Source: Bdellovibrio sp. qaytius
GTDB taxonomy: Bacteria > Bdellovibrionota > Bdellovibrionia > Bdellovibrionales > Bdellovibrionaceae
Assembly (NCBI GenBank): GCA_004011035.1
Contig: CP025734.1
Coordinates: forward strand, 2,564,001 to 2,628,000
Reading direction: 5' to 3'
DNA length: 64,000 nucleotides
Shown here: piece by piece, positions 7,162 through 16,172 of the stretch
How positions within the stretch are numbered: the first letter of the stretch is position 1
Layout of the letters: every line of letters starts with the position of its first letter
Position numbers and translations under genes: made by a program
The notes under the pieces: generated by a model
Told to the model about the DNA's origin: nothing
The model's database searches: none
What the model saw: the letters and a program-made list of their open reading frames with translations, nothing else

Positions 7162-8907
7162 CTATCTTGTAGCTAAAACTTTTTCTGCCTGAGCCATGAC
7201 AGCGTCAGGAGCTACTTTTTCAACTTCTTTAGTTTTACGGTTTACAACTTCGATTTGCGCTGCTTCGAAACCTTTTTTACCAACGACGATACGCACTGGA
7301 AAACCTAAAAGATCTGCATCTTTAAATTTTACACCCGGACGCTCATCGCGATCGTCGATAAATGTTTCGATGCCTTTTTCTGCAAAACGTAACGCTAAAT
7401 CGTTACAGTATTTTTGTAGATTTTCATCTTTGATATCTAATAAACAAATATGCACATGAAATGGAGAAAGAGCTTTAGACCAGATGATACCATCGGCATC
7501 ATGACTTTGTTCGATGGCAGCCTGAACCACACGAGTGATTCCGATTCCGTAACAGCCCATTTCGTAATGCTGTGATTTTCCGTTTTTATCTAAGAAAACA
7601 CCGTTCATTTTTTTAGAATATTTTTGGCCTAAGTAAAACACATGACCCACTTCGATTCCGCGGTAAGATTTTAATCTACCGTCAGACTCAGGGCATTTAT
7701 CGCCTTCACGCGCCATACGTAAATCAGCGGTTTTTGTGATTTGATAATCACGGCCGTGGTTTACATTGCGTAAGTGAAAGTGGTCTTCATTAGCACCAAC
7801 GATATAATTTTTTAAACCCATAATGCCGTTATCAGCATAGATTGGAATTTTTAAGCCTACAGGTCCGCATGAACCTGGGCTTGCACCCGTCACGTTACGA
7901 ACCTCATCGTCAGTTAACATCTCTGGAGAATTTGACATTCCCAGCATGTTTTTAACTTTGATTGGATTCACTTCGTCCGAACCACGAAGTAAAATAGCTA
8001 CGGCTTTAATGTCTTTTACTTTTGGATCTTCGTTCGTTGCAAAATAAAGAGTTTTTACTAAATCGCGGGCTGGAATTTTTGTGAACGCTTCAAGATCTGC
8101 GATTGTTTTTTGATTTGGAGTTTCAAATTTCTCCATCGGAATTGAGGCTTCATTTGAAATATGTGGAACAGCGTCGATGGCTGGACACACTTCAACGTTG
8201 GCTGCGAATCTTGTTTTATCTGAAACTAATAAAGCATCTTCACCGGCTTCAGCTAAAAGCTGAAATTCGTGAGTTTGGCTTCCGCCGATGTTACCGGCAT
8301 CAGCTTGTACAGCGCGATATTCTAAATTCAAACGATTAAAAATTTGCTCATAGGCTTTGTACATATCTTCGTAAGATTTAAGAGCGCCCGCTTGATCTAA
8401 GTCAAAGCTGTAAGAATCTTTCATCACGAATTCACGGCCACGCATTAAACCAAAACGGGGTCTGATTTCATCGCGGTACTTAGTTTGAATTTGATAAACA
8501 TTTTTTGGAAAATCTCTCCATGATTTTAATTCATGGCGTACGTAATCAACTACGGCTTCTTCAGCAGTTGCTGCTAAACAAAACTCTTGGTTGTTGCGGT
8601 TTTTAAATTTTAATAAGCCTGCGCCCATTTGAGCCCAGCGATCAGTTTCTTCCCATAATTCGCGCGGTTGAACCACTGGCATTAGAATTTCAATACCGTT
8701 GGCTTTATGAAGTTCTTCGCGAACGATCTCTTCAAATTTACGAATAGCGCGTAATCCGATGGCTCCATATGTATAAAGCCCTGGGCCTAGTTTTTTCATG
8801 AATCCTGAACGCATCATTAATTGGTGCGATGGGATTTCGGCATCAGAAGGTGCTTCTTTAAGAGTGAATAAATGGGTTTGTGACCATTTTAAGATTGGTT
8901 GTTTCAT
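7162..8907 (-). CDS. proS: prolyl-tRNA synthetase
   Basis: Class II aminoacyl-tRNA synthetase that charges tRNA-Pro. The 581-residue protein has the bacterial architecture: a catalytic domain with MRSGFMKKLGPGLYTYGAIG in motif 1 and FGLMRGREFVMKDSYSF in motif 2, an inserted editing domain (about 225-395, with ILLRGSDEVN), motif 3 (GCYGIGITRVV) and a C-terminal anticodon-binding domain (DDRDERPGVKFKDADLLGFP). The ATG overlaps the stop of the upstream NtrX-like gene by four bases (ATGA). Confidence 0.97.
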   Translation of the reverse strand: MKQPILKWSQTHLFTLKEAPSDAEIPSHQLMMRSGFMKKLGPGLYTYGAIGLRAIRKFEEIVREELHKANGIEILMPVVQPRELWEETDRWAQMGAGLLKFKNRNNQEFCLAATAEEAVVDYVRHELKSWRDFPKNVYQIQTKYRDEIRPRFGLMRGREFVMKDSYSFDLDQAGALKSYEDMYKAYEQIFNRLNLEYRAVQADAGNIGGSQTHEFQLLAEAGEDALLVSDKTRFAANVEVCPAIDAVPHISNEASIPMEKFETPNQKTIADLEAFTKIPARDLVKTLYFATNEDPKVKDIKAVAILLRGSDEVNPIKVKNMLGMSNSPEMLTDDEVRNVTGASPGSCGPVGLKIPIYADNGIMGLKNYIVGANEDHFHLRNVNHGRDYQITKTADLRMAREGDKCPESDGRLKSYRGIEVGHVFYLGQKYSKKMNGVFLDKNGKSQHYEMGCYGIGITRVVQAAIEQSHDADGIIWSKALSPFHVHICLLDIKDENLQKYCNDLALRFAEKGIETFIDDRDERPGVKFKDADLLGFPVRIVVGKKGFEAAQIEVVNRKTKEVEKVAPDAVMAQAEKVLATR

Positions 8908-10292
8908 ATGTTGACCTCGATACCGTAAGCTTTAATTTTTCTATGTAAATAACTGCGCTCTAAACCAATAGCTTCAGCGGTTTTTGAAATATTGCCGCCG
9001 TTTTCCTGGATTTTTTTAATTAAATAATCTTTTTCAAACTCAGCGCGCGCATCACGAAATGTTGAAATTTCTGAGTGTGACCCGGGTACGCCGTCTTTTT
9101 TATCAGACAAGCCTGCGAAACGTAAATCATGCACATCGACGTAATCAGACGGTGTTAAGATATACACACGCTCAATAAAGTTTTTTAATTCGCGGATATT
9201 ACCTGGCCATGGGTGTTTCACTAAAAGTTTTAAACCCTGTTCTGAAATTGTTTTTCTAAACGAAGCCATTTGTTTGGCGATAATATCGCTGAAGTGAAAA
9301 ATCAAAGATTGAATGTCTTCAGGGCGACTGCGAAGTGGTTCAACAAAAATTTCGTTGTTTTGTAATAACGCCGCTAACTCTGTAGCTACTTTACCGCTAG
9401 AAATTAAGGCCGATAAAGTTGTTGAAGAAGTTAGAATCACGCGTGATGTGGCGTTGATTGGATCAACTGATCCAACACGTGAAAACTTTTGCGTTTTTAA
9501 ATACTGTAAAAGTTTGATTTGAATGGCTTGTGGCATTTCTTCGATCTCTTCGATGATCACTGTGCCACCTTCGATCAATTCTAATTTACCTTTACGGGTT
9601 TTATCGATTCCAGGTAATACGCCTTTTTCAATACCGAATAATTCAATCTCGATTAAATCTTGCGGTAATGTGGCGCAATTCACTTCAACAATTGAACGAC
9701 TGGCTTGCGCACTCATAAAATGAATGTTCTGAGCTACAAGTTCACGACCCGAACCAGATTCACCAGAGATCAAGATTGTTTGCTGCGTTTTAGCCACTGT
9801 CGTGATTTGCTCGCGCACTTTTTGTAATGATTTAGATTCACCAACTAGCGCGATATTTTTTCTTAATTTATTTAACAAAGCTTGTTTTTCATCTTTTTCA
9901 GCTTTGAACTTCATCACGTGTTCAATCGTTAATGTGATTTTTTCAAGTGATAATGGTTTTTCAATAAAATCCCACGCGCCAGTTTTTGTAGCCTTAACCG
10001 CAGTTTCAATAGTGCCATGACCCGAGATCATGATGAATTGCGTGTCTGGATTTTGCGGAATGGCTTGAGTTAAAACTTCAATACCATCCATTTTCGGCAT
10101 CCAGATATCTAGAAAACAAATGTGTGGTTTAAATTCCTGAAGAACTTGTAAACCCGTCGGGCCATCTGGCGCAGTTAAAACATGAAAGCCATCATCCTTT
10201 AAGCTTTCAGATAAAACCTGACGAATTGGACCTTCATCATCAATAATTAAAATACGCGTTTTTAATTTTTCTTCATGTAAAACTTGAGACAT
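8904..10292 (-). CDS. NtrX-like response regulator with degenerate sigma-54 AAA+ domain
   Basis: Receiver domain (about 12-125) with acidic pair D18/D19, phospho-acceptor D62 and K112, a central AAA+ domain (about 148-385) and a Fis-type helix-turn-helix (about 430-462). The central domain is degenerate. Walker A reads GESGSGRE, with Arg replacing the catalytic Lys. The sigma-54-contacting GAFTGA loop reads GVLPGI (about 224-229), and Walker B reads VIIEEI instead of LFLDEI. It therefore probably does not activate sigma-54 polymerase but acts as a phosphorylation-controlled DNA-binding protein, as proposed for NtrX proteins lacking GAFTGA. The NtrY-like kinase is 35 nt upstream. Confidence 0.88.
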   Translation of the reverse strand: MSQVLHEEKLKTRILIIDDEGPIRQVLSESLKDDGFHVLTAPDGPTGLQVLQEFKPHICFLDIWMPKMDGIEVLTQAIPQNPDTQFIMISGHGTIETAVKATKTGAWDFIEKPLSLEKITLTIEHVMKFKAEKDEKQALLNKLRKNIALVGESKSLQKVREQITTVAKTQQTILISGESGSGRELVAQNIHFMSAQASRSIVEVNCATLPQDLIEIELFGIEKGVLPGIDKTRKGKLELIEGGTVIIEEIEEMPQAIQIKLLQYLKTQKFSRVGSVDPINATSRVILTSSTTLSALISSGKVATELAALLQNNEIFVEPLRSRPEDIQSLIFHFSDIIAKQMASFRKTISEQGLKLLVKHPWPGNIRELKNFIERVYILTPSDYVDVHDLRFAGLSDKKDGVPGSHSEISTFRDARAEFEKDYLIKKIQENGGNISKTAEAIGLERSYLHRKIKAYGIEVNI

Positions 10293-10327
10293 AAGCCCAC
10301 CTTTTATAGCTCCTAAAAGCTACAGTA

Positions 10328-12538
10328 TTAAGTGGTGCTTGTATACAGTGGAAGCTCTATGTAAATCTTGGTTCCTTGCGGTTCGTTGCCCAGAGCGCGG
10401 ATGACGCCGCCGTGATCTTCGATAATACTTTTCACGATCGGTAAACCAAGGCCAGTGCCTTTTTCTTTAGTTGAAAAATAAGGCTCAAATACACGCACAC
10501 GATCACGTGCTGGGATTCCGAGACCGTTATCAATGATGTAAATTCGGGCAATTCTGTGCTGAGTTTGATATTCAGTCTTAATTGTCACCTCTGGATGAGC
10601 AATGTGCGCTGTTTCGTCTTCAGTTGCGTGAACTGCGTTATCTAACAAGTTCACAAACACGCGCTTCAACTGAGCTGGATCAAATTTAAATTCAGGCATG
10701 GCTGGATCTAACTCTAAATTAAATTTTACTTTGTTGTGATTTTGCGAATAGCCATCACCCATGCTTTTTAAAACGTCATTTAGTTGCGCCTGAATAAGTT
10801 TTAATTCTGGCATACGCGCAAACTGGCTGAATTCATTCACTAGATTTCGCATATCATCGACCTGCGAAACAATCATCTGGATTGAATCTCTAAAAGCCTG
10901 CTCATTAATTTGATCGCCATATTTTTTAGAAATACGTTCTGCCGCTAATCTGATCGGAGTTAATGGATTTTTAATTTCATGAGCGATACGACGAGCCACT
11001 TCTGACCAAGCCGCCGCACGTTGGGCATTTACGATCGGAGTCATATCATCAAACACCATAATACGACCGATTTGCTGTTGAAATTCATTTCGCAAAATCG
11101 AGATATGCACAGATAAAGGAATTTGTTCTTTTTCTAATCCTTTTTCAGTTTGTTTTTCAACTTCGATACGAATTTCTTTTTGCAGGCTTGTTAAATTATT
11201 TTCCTGCATAGCTTTAACGAACTGAGCGAAAATTTTGTAATTATGATCGTCCATCAGTTGTTTGATCGGCTTACCGACAGCTTTACTTGGATCAACAGTT
11301 AATAATTCACCCGCACGACGATTCATTGTGGTGACGATGCCCGACATATCAACCGACAATACGCCGGCAGAAACGTTACCTAAAACGATTTCAACGTATG
11401 ACGTATACTGATTTAAATTTTTAATCGTTTGCTGAAGCTCAAGTTCAGATGAAGATAAGTTTGTAATCATCTGATTAAAGTTACCAATTAAACTATTAAT
11501 TTCTTCGCTGCCCGATTCAATTTCTAGCGACGAATAATCGCCGCCAGCAACCCGCTTGGTGGCGCGCCCCAATTGCACGAGCGGAACCGATAATTGTTTG
11601 GCCAAGTGAAACCCGAACCAAATGGCGGCAAATAAAATCACCAGCGACATTACAATCTGCATGATAAAGTACATCGACTTCAGTGGATTTTCGATCAGCG
11701 TATTGGTTTGAAATTCTTGATAGGCCCCGACGATATCATCAAATTTTGCACCGGGTGCTAAATTTAAAACCTTGGATACGACGATCACACCTTTTTCAGT
11801 GGGCACCATCATTCGCAAAAGATGGGCATCAGAAAAAACTTGCACAAGACTGGCTTGGCTTTGATGCAAAAAACCTTTTTGTAAAAAATCAAAATTAGGA
11901 CGCGGAACAACTTGTCGTACAGCTTTTGTATCTTGAGCAATATAGCGCTCAGATAATAAGTCTGGATAATATTCGACCACATCAAGTTTATAATCTTTTT
12001 GCAGTTTTCTTAAGATCTCTTCTAATTTTTGGGGGTTCTGCGTGTGCACTACGGCATCAGCCACCATCGTTGCGTAATCATAGCCTTTACGTTTTTCTTG
12101 CGCGATAAATGAATCAATCACTTCAGAGGCATTCTTTAAAATACCGATCATGCGTTGAGAAAACCAACGATCAAACGAACTGTTTAGATAAAATACTGAA
12201 AGAATTAAAACCAATGATGTCGGAATTACCGAGAAGGTGGCGAAAGCGATAATCAGTTTTGATTTTAAAGATGATCCAAAAATTTTACCGCGACGTTCGA
12301 TAAAAACTTTAACGATATTACGAAAAATTAAAAATAACAGAAGTAGTACTAGAATTAAATTTACGTTAACTAAACCGATGAAATAAATAATGTACGGGCT
12401 TGGTAACGTTTGGCCTGAACGAAAAACATAAACTTCAATACCCACCAAAATAGCCAACAAAATTGAAATGGCAAAAATAGATAGAACTTCTTTTCGCCGT
12501 TTCAGTGATTCGACATTTTGTGTAGGCTTTGTGCTCAT
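10328..12538 (-). CDS. NtrY-like membrane sensor histidine kinase
   Basis: 736 residues. Three N-terminal membrane segments (about 18-40, 48-76 and 92-116), a periplasmic loop and a fourth segment (about 290-312) match the NtrY topology. A HAMP domain, a PAS domain (about 385-500), a HisKA domain with the H-box RRIAHEIKNPLTPIRLAAER and a HATPase domain follow (N-box NLLDNAVHATED, G-boxes DNGLGIP and GTGLGLPIVKSIIEDHGG). All catalytic boxes are intact. AAGGGG precedes the ATG, 6 nt after ribH. The partner regulator is the next gene, so the pair forms a two-component system. Confidence 0.92.
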   Translation of the reverse strand: MSTKPTQNVESLKRRKEVLSIFAISILLAILVGIEVYVFRSGQTLPSPYIIYFIGLVNVNLILVLLLLFLIFRNIVKVFIERRGKIFGSSLKSKLIIAFATFSVIPTSLVLILSVFYLNSSFDRWFSQRMIGILKNASEVIDSFIAQEKRKGYDYATMVADAVVHTQNPQKLEEILRKLQKDYKLDVVEYYPDLLSERYIAQDTKAVRQVVPRPNFDFLQKGFLHQSQASLVQVFSDAHLLRMMVPTEKGVIVVSKVLNLAPGAKFDDIVGAYQEFQTNTLIENPLKSMYFIMQIVMSLVILFAAIWFGFHLAKQLSVPLVQLGRATKRVAGGDYSSLEIESGSEEINSLIGNFNQMITNLSSSELELQQTIKNLNQYTSYVEIVLGNVSAGVLSVDMSGIVTTMNRRAGELLTVDPSKAVGKPIKQLMDDHNYKIFAQFVKAMQENNLTSLQKEIRIEVEKQTEKGLEKEQIPLSVHISILRNEFQQQIGRIMVFDDMTPIVNAQRAAAWSEVARRIAHEIKNPLTPIRLAAERISKKYGDQINEQAFRDSIQMIVSQVDDMRNLVNEFSQFARMPELKLIQAQLNDVLKSMGDGYSQNHNKVKFNLELDPAMPEFKFDPAQLKRVFVNLLDNAVHATEDETAHIAHPEVTIKTEYQTQHRIARIYIIDNGLGIPARDRVRVFEPYFSTKEKGTGLGLPIVKSIIEDHGGVIRALGNEPQGTKIYIELPLYTSTT

Positions 12539-12544
12539 GCCCCT

Positions 12545-13048
12545 TTATTTTTTCTTAATTTCGCGCAGAAGTCCAATCATCTCAAGGGCTGCTTGAGCTG
12601 CATCAACACCTTTATGACCGTGTTTGCCGCCAACGCGATCCATGGCTTGCTCTTCGTTTTCAGTCGTAAGAACGCCAAAAGCGATTGGTTTTTTGTAATC
12701 TAACATTAATCTTGAGCAATTTCGCTCAACAGAACGGCAAACCTCTTCGTAATGAGTGGTTTCGCCACGAATAACTGCTCCAAGTGTGATCACAGCATCT
12801 ACTTTTTGATATTCAAGTAAGGCTTGTGCTGCTAAGGGGATTTCAACCGCTCCCGGTACGCGAACAGCTAGAATTTCTACGCCTTCGATAGCTTCAAGAA
12901 AATCTAAAGTGCCCGCTTCAAGTTTAGAAGTGATTTCTTCGTTAAAACGAGAAGTCACGACACCGATTTTAAGTTTTGGGCCTGATTTAAGTTTTACTGC
13001 TTTAGATTTAAGAGCTTTTGCAGTTTTCACGTCTTTTTTAAGTTTCAT
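12545..13048 (-). CDS. ribH: 6,7-dimethyl-8-ribityllumazine synthase
   Basis: Condenses 5-amino-6-ribitylaminouracil with 3,4-dihydroxy-2-butanone 4-phosphate in the penultimate step of riboflavin synthesis. Family landmarks are VVTSRFNEEIT near the N-terminus, VPGAVEIPLAAQ, GAVIRGETTHYEEV and the catalytic-loop region GKHGHKGVDAAQAALEM. A Lys-rich N-terminal extension of about 25 residues precedes the core. It overlaps ribB by 11 nt and is the last of three rib genes. Lys residues close to the C-terminus (LREIKKK) end the protein. Confidence 0.96.
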   Translation of the reverse strand: MKLKKDVKTAKALKSKAVKLKSGPKLKIGVVTSRFNEEITSKLEAGTLDFLEAIEGVEILAVRVPGAVEIPLAAQALLEYQKVDAVITLGAVIRGETTHYEEVCRSVERNCSRLMLDYKKPIAFGVLTTENEEQAMDRVGGKHGHKGVDAAQAALEMIGLLREIKKK

Positions 13049-13652
13049 TCGATTTCCTGTATTCGATCAAAGCGTCGATAGTTCCAATTTTAATATTATG
13101 TTTTTTTGCAAAGATCATTAGATCTGGTAAACGCGCCATTGTGCCATCATCATTGATGACTTCGCAGATCACGCTGGCTGGAGTTTGTTTTGTAATGACA
13201 GCTAAATCCACGCTGGCTTCTGTGTGCCCGGCACGACCTAACACGCCTTGCGGGTGGGCTCTTAATGGAAAAATATGACCTGGGATAATCACATCACTTG
13301 GTTTTGCTGTTTCGCGCGAAGCCACTTTGATCGTGTGCGAACGATCTGCAGCAGAAATTCCTGTAGTTACGCCATGGCTTGCTTCGATAGAATAAGTAAA
13401 TGCAGTTTCAGTGGCGCATTGATTATGCGATTTTGAAACCATCATTGGAATTTGTAATTTTTCGATTTGTGAAGCTGTCATTGTTAAGCAGATCAATCCG
13501 CGAGCTTCTTTGGCCATGAAGTTCACAGCCTCTGGAGTTATAGCATCTGCAGCGATAACTAAATCGCCTTCATTTTCGCGATTTTCATCATCAACTAAAA
13601 TTACAAATTTGCCGGCTTTAAAATCGGCGATGATATCTTGAATTGAATTCAT
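13038..13652 (-). CDS. ribB: 3,4-dihydroxy-2-butanone 4-phosphate synthase
   Basis: Converts ribulose 5-phosphate to 3,4-dihydroxy-2-butanone 4-phosphate and formate. The signature DDENRENEGDL lies at about residues 20-30, and the HIFPLRAHPQGVLGRAGHTEASVDL metal and substrate region in the middle (written here in part). At 204 residues it is the single-function RibB, not fused to the GTP cyclohydrolase RibA. It overlaps ribE by four bases (ATGA) upstream and ribH downstream, so the three are translationally coupled. Confidence 0.96.
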   Translation of the reverse strand: MNSIQDIIADFKAGKFVILVDDENRENEGDLVIAADAITPEAVNFMAKEARGLICLTMTASQIEKLQIPMMVSKSHNQCATETAFTYSIEASHGVTTGISAADRSHTIKVASRETAKPSDVIIPGHIFPLRAHPQGVLGRAGHTEASVDLAVITKQTPASVICEVINDDGTMARLPDLMIFAKKHNIKIGTIDALIEYRKSNET

Positions 13653-14242
13653 TGGGCTCCTTGCGAGCGGATGTAAGCTTTAGCCAAATAATCCGATTCA
13701 AGATTTACGTAATCATTTTTTTTGTAATACTGAAGATTTGTAACTTTTAAAGTTTCTGGAATGAGGCAAAAGAAAATCTGGTTGTTTTCAATTTTGTTAA
13801 TCGTAAGACTTACGCCATTTACGCAGGCCGAACCTTTATGCCAGAAATATTTTGCTGTCTCTGGAGTTGTTTCAACCGCAAGATCCCACACATCACCGTT
13901 AGCTTGTGATAAAATGATTTTTGCCGGAGCATCCACATGGCCTGTGACTAAATGACCATGAACGCGATCACCAAATTTTAATGACCGCTCAAGATTTAAT
14001 GGAACTTTCTCCCAGTAAGTTAAACTTTTTTCTAACAACGTGAGAGTTTCTAATCCCAAACAAAATTGCATTTCGTTTTGGTCAAAAGCTTCAACAGTTA
14101 AACAGGCGCCGTTTACACAGATGCTGTCACCGATTTTAATGTCGTTGAAAGAAGGTGGACGTTTTACCCAAAGGCGAGAAGCTTGGTTCATTTTTTCGGT
14201 GCGAATAAGAGTTGTCGTGGTCTCGACGATTCCAGAAAACAT
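13649..14242 (-). CDS. ribE: riboflavin synthase, alpha chain
   Basis: Dismutates two 6,7-dimethyl-8-ribityllumazine molecules to riboflavin. The protein shows the expected internal duplication of two barrel halves: MFSGIVE and SICVNGACLTVE in the first half, HLVTGHVDAPAKI and SACVNGVSLTINKI in the second. The 197-residue length is standard. There is no clear Shine-Dalgarno; instead an 8-bp GC-rich hairpin ends one base before the ATG. First gene of ribE-ribB-ribH; ribD and a ribA are not in the window. Confidence 0.96.
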   Translation of the reverse strand: MFSGIVETTTTLIRTEKMNQASRLWVKRPPSFNDIKIGDSICVNGACLTVEAFDQNEMQFCLGLETLTLLEKSLTYWEKVPLNLERSLKFGDRVHGHLVTGHVDAPAKIILSQANGDVWDLAVETTPETAKYFWHKGSACVNGVSLTINKIENNQIFFCLIPETLKVTNLQYYKKNDYVNLESDYLAKAYIRSQGAQ

Positions 14243-14243
14243 A

Positions 14244-14271
14244 GGCCGCTAGTTATCATGCTATAGCGGCC
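14244..14271 (-). promoter_or_regulatory. GC-rich hairpin abutting the ribE start codon
   Basis: On the minus strand GGCCGCTA (14271-14264) pairs perfectly with TAGCGGCC (14251-14244) around a 12-nt loop, one base before the ATG. It would cover the place where a ribosome binding site should be. No FMN riboswitch pattern is seen, so translation control of ribE by this fold is only an inference. Confidence 0.5.
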
Positions 14272-14283
14272 CAAGTCTATATT

Positions 14284-14302
14284 GATCTGCCTCCGGCAGA
14301 CC
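14284..14302 (-). repeat. dispersed hairpin copy 7
   Basis: Minus strand GGTCTGCCGGAGGCAGATC: the same stem with a GGA loop. It lies 42 nt upstream of ribE, next to a GGGCCC/AAAA/GGGCCC palindrome at about 14314-14329. Confidence 0.75.
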
Positions 14303-14351
14303 CTTTTCTAAAGGGGCCCTTTTGGGCCCTAAAGGCATCTCAGCGAAGTGC

Positions 14352-15446
14352 TTATTTTTTCGCCTGCGTTGCAGAAACTGGTTCTACATAAAGCGTACTG
14401 ACTCTAGTTAAGGCACCTACCTCGATAGAATCATCTTCACGTGGGTTTAAAACGCGAGCTTTACTCATTAAGTCACCAGCGTCTTCAACTTCGATAATCC
14501 AAGGGTCGTTTGTGACCGATACCGAACCAAGCAATGTGCTGCCTTCACCGCAAGGTGCGCCCATCCAATCGTGAACTTCATTTTCAACTTTTAGACGATC
14601 ACCTTTTTTAAGACCTAATTCTGCACCACCCACAATAACTACATAGTTATCACGGCTGATCAGAACGCGTGTGTGCCATTCTTGACGATCTAATGATTTT
14701 AATTTTGCTGAGATATCTGCAAGCGATTGTTTTAATCCTTTTAAAACAGTTTCTGCCATACCTGTTACACGGTAAAATTCTGGGCCGATGTGGATGATAC
14801 CTAAATCAATTCCAAAACCGACAGAGTAATCAGTTTTTGTAACCGCTGAATTTGTCGCTGCCATTTGTTGCGAACTCCATGGATCATAAGCGTGAAAACT
14901 TAAATCCATGCGCATTTTATCCATTTTAAATTTTGCTGTGAGTGGAATTTGCACCGCTGTCGAATTAAATCCGAATTGCAATGCCGCTCCTGAATAAGCT
15001 TCTAGAGAATTAATTTTACCGTACAGAAAATGTTGCGGACGAGAAACTAAACAACTTGAATCGCGCGATAATTCAACGTCACTGGCTTTCATCGTTGGAA
15101 ACCAAGTTTTAAGTTGCACCATTTGTTTATCTTCAACAGTGGCTTTTTGCATTCCTGTTGCCGCTGCAGCTTGAGTCAACTGTTCTGGTTTAGGATAAAT
15201 GTTACGTTCAAACATTGATTCTTCTTCGAAGATCACGCCTGAGAATTGGCTTTGCGCCACTTCAGAAAAATTAAAGCCGGCATTATCTAAAAACGATGAA
15301 GCTTCTACTTTTAGAACTTGTACGTTTTTTTTCAAGCTTCTTGCTTTTACAGGTTCTTGCTTACATTGCTGATTAGCCATAGTTAATACGGCTAATGACA
15401 TTAAGGCAGCTACCGACAATAATTTTTTACCATTGATGTTAGACAT
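14352..15446 (-). CDS. exported protein of unknown function
   Basis: I do not recognise the family. The start at 15446 is chosen because GGAGG lies 5 nt before it; an in-frame ATG four codons earlier precedes the GGAGG. The 364-residue product starts with a Sec-type signal (MSNINGKKLLSVAALMSLAV). A Cys lies a few residues later in NQQCKQ, but it is not a convincing lipobox. The middle is rich in beta-strand-like sequence (EAYSGAALQFGFNSTAVQIP). The C-terminal 100 residues, with VGGAELGLKKGDRLKVENE, loosely resemble the C-terminal domain of flagellar assembly protein FlgT. That resemblance is by eye only. Confidence 0.7.
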   Translation of the reverse strand: MSNINGKKLLSVAALMSLAVLTMANQQCKQEPVKARSLKKNVQVLKVEASSFLDNAGFNFSEVAQSQFSGVIFEEESMFERNIYPKPEQLTQAAAATGMQKATVEDKQMVQLKTWFPTMKASDVELSRDSSCLVSRPQHFLYGKINSLEAYSGAALQFGFNSTAVQIPLTAKFKMDKMRMDLSFHAYDPWSSQQMAATNSAVTKTDYSVGFGIDLGIIHIGPEFYRVTGMAETVLKGLKQSLADISAKLKSLDRQEWHTRVLISRDNYVVIVGGAELGLKKGDRLKVENEVHDWMGAPCGEGSTLLGSVSVTNDPWIIEVEDAGDLMSKARVLNPREDDSIEVGALTRVSTLYVEPVSATQAKK

Positions 15447-15463
15447 CAAATCCTCCATATATG

Positions 15464-15481
15464 TTCTGCCTCAGGCAGACC
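15464..15481 (-). repeat. dispersed hairpin copy 8
   Basis: Minus strand GGTCTGCCTGAGGCAGAAC, loop TGA. The outer end is imperfect (AAC instead of ATC). It lies in the leader just upstream of the exported-protein gene that starts at 15446. Confidence 0.7.
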
Positions 15482-15610
15482 TTTTATTGTCCAGCTACAG
15501 AAAATAACGTGAATACTCTAGACAAAGGTAAGTTCGGTAAGAAATTCCTAGACCTAAAGGACTTTGGAACACTAATTATGTAAGGTTTGAATTGTGAAAA
15601 GAAGTTTTGC

Positions 15611-15648
15611 ACAAAAAGAAAAGGATCGCGGTGATGCGATCCTTTTTT
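15611..15648 (-). terminator. Rho-independent terminator after clpB and the following gene
   Basis: GGATCGC and GCGATCC form a 7-bp stem, extended by A-T pairs, around a 6-nt loop; on the minus strand TTTTCTTTTT follows. It lies 21 nt past the stop codon at 15669 and ends the clpB transcript. Confidence 0.88.
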
Positions 15649-15668
15649 AAAAATCATGTAACGATAAA

Positions 15669-16172
15669 TTATTTACCGAAACTTGTATTTCCGGTGATAT
15701 TGACGAAATAGTTTACATCTTCATTTTTTAAAGCATTACCTGCCGTATCGACTCTGGCCTTATCATATTTTAGGTACTTTGCTCCAGCCGATAAGCCAAC
15801 TCCAGAAAAGTTCACACCGACACCGGCTTCACCAATAACAGCGTTGTTCACTTCATCACTTGTCCAGCGATAACCCGGGCCGATAAAGATATTTGCTCCA
15901 CCATTTTGATCGAACTTAGTTCTTAAAACTAAGCGCATTGTTGAATCTAAGCCTGTGAAAGTTTTCGTTTTTGAACCGGTTCTTTGAAAACCCGTATTAC
16001 GCCAAGTTAACCAGTCAGTGAAATTTAAATTCACCCCTAGGTGCACTTCTTGGTAAGTAGTGCCGTTGTTGTTGCCTGAAGATCCCCCGATGTCACCTGT
16101 GACTAACGGGGTGTCTTTAGCAAAAGTTGTAGATAAAGATAAACTAACTAATAGAAATGGAATTATTCTCAT
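15669..16172 (-). CDS. small exported beta-barrel-like protein
   Basis: 167 residues with a clear signal peptide ([18 protein letters not shown], cleavage before KD). The mature part alternates hydrophobic and polar residues and has aromatic-ended strands (VHLGVNLNFTDWLTWRNTGF, RLVLRTKFD, NIFIGPGYRW, VGVNFSGVGLSAGAKYLKYD). This is typical of a short outer-membrane beta-barrel of roughly eight strands. Its start lies inside the 3' end of clpB (29-nt overlap), so the two are probably co-transcribed. Function unknown; the barrel assignment is inferred from pattern. Confidence 0.75.
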   Translation of the reverse strand: MRIIPFLLVSLSLSTTFAKDTPLVTGDIGGSSGNNNGTTYQEVHLGVNLNFTDWLTWRNTGFQRTGSKTKTFTGLDSTMRLVLRTKFDQNGGANIFIGPGYRWTSDEVNNAVIGEAGVGVNFSGVGLSAGAKYLKYDKARVDTAGNALKNEDVNYFVNITGNTSFGK

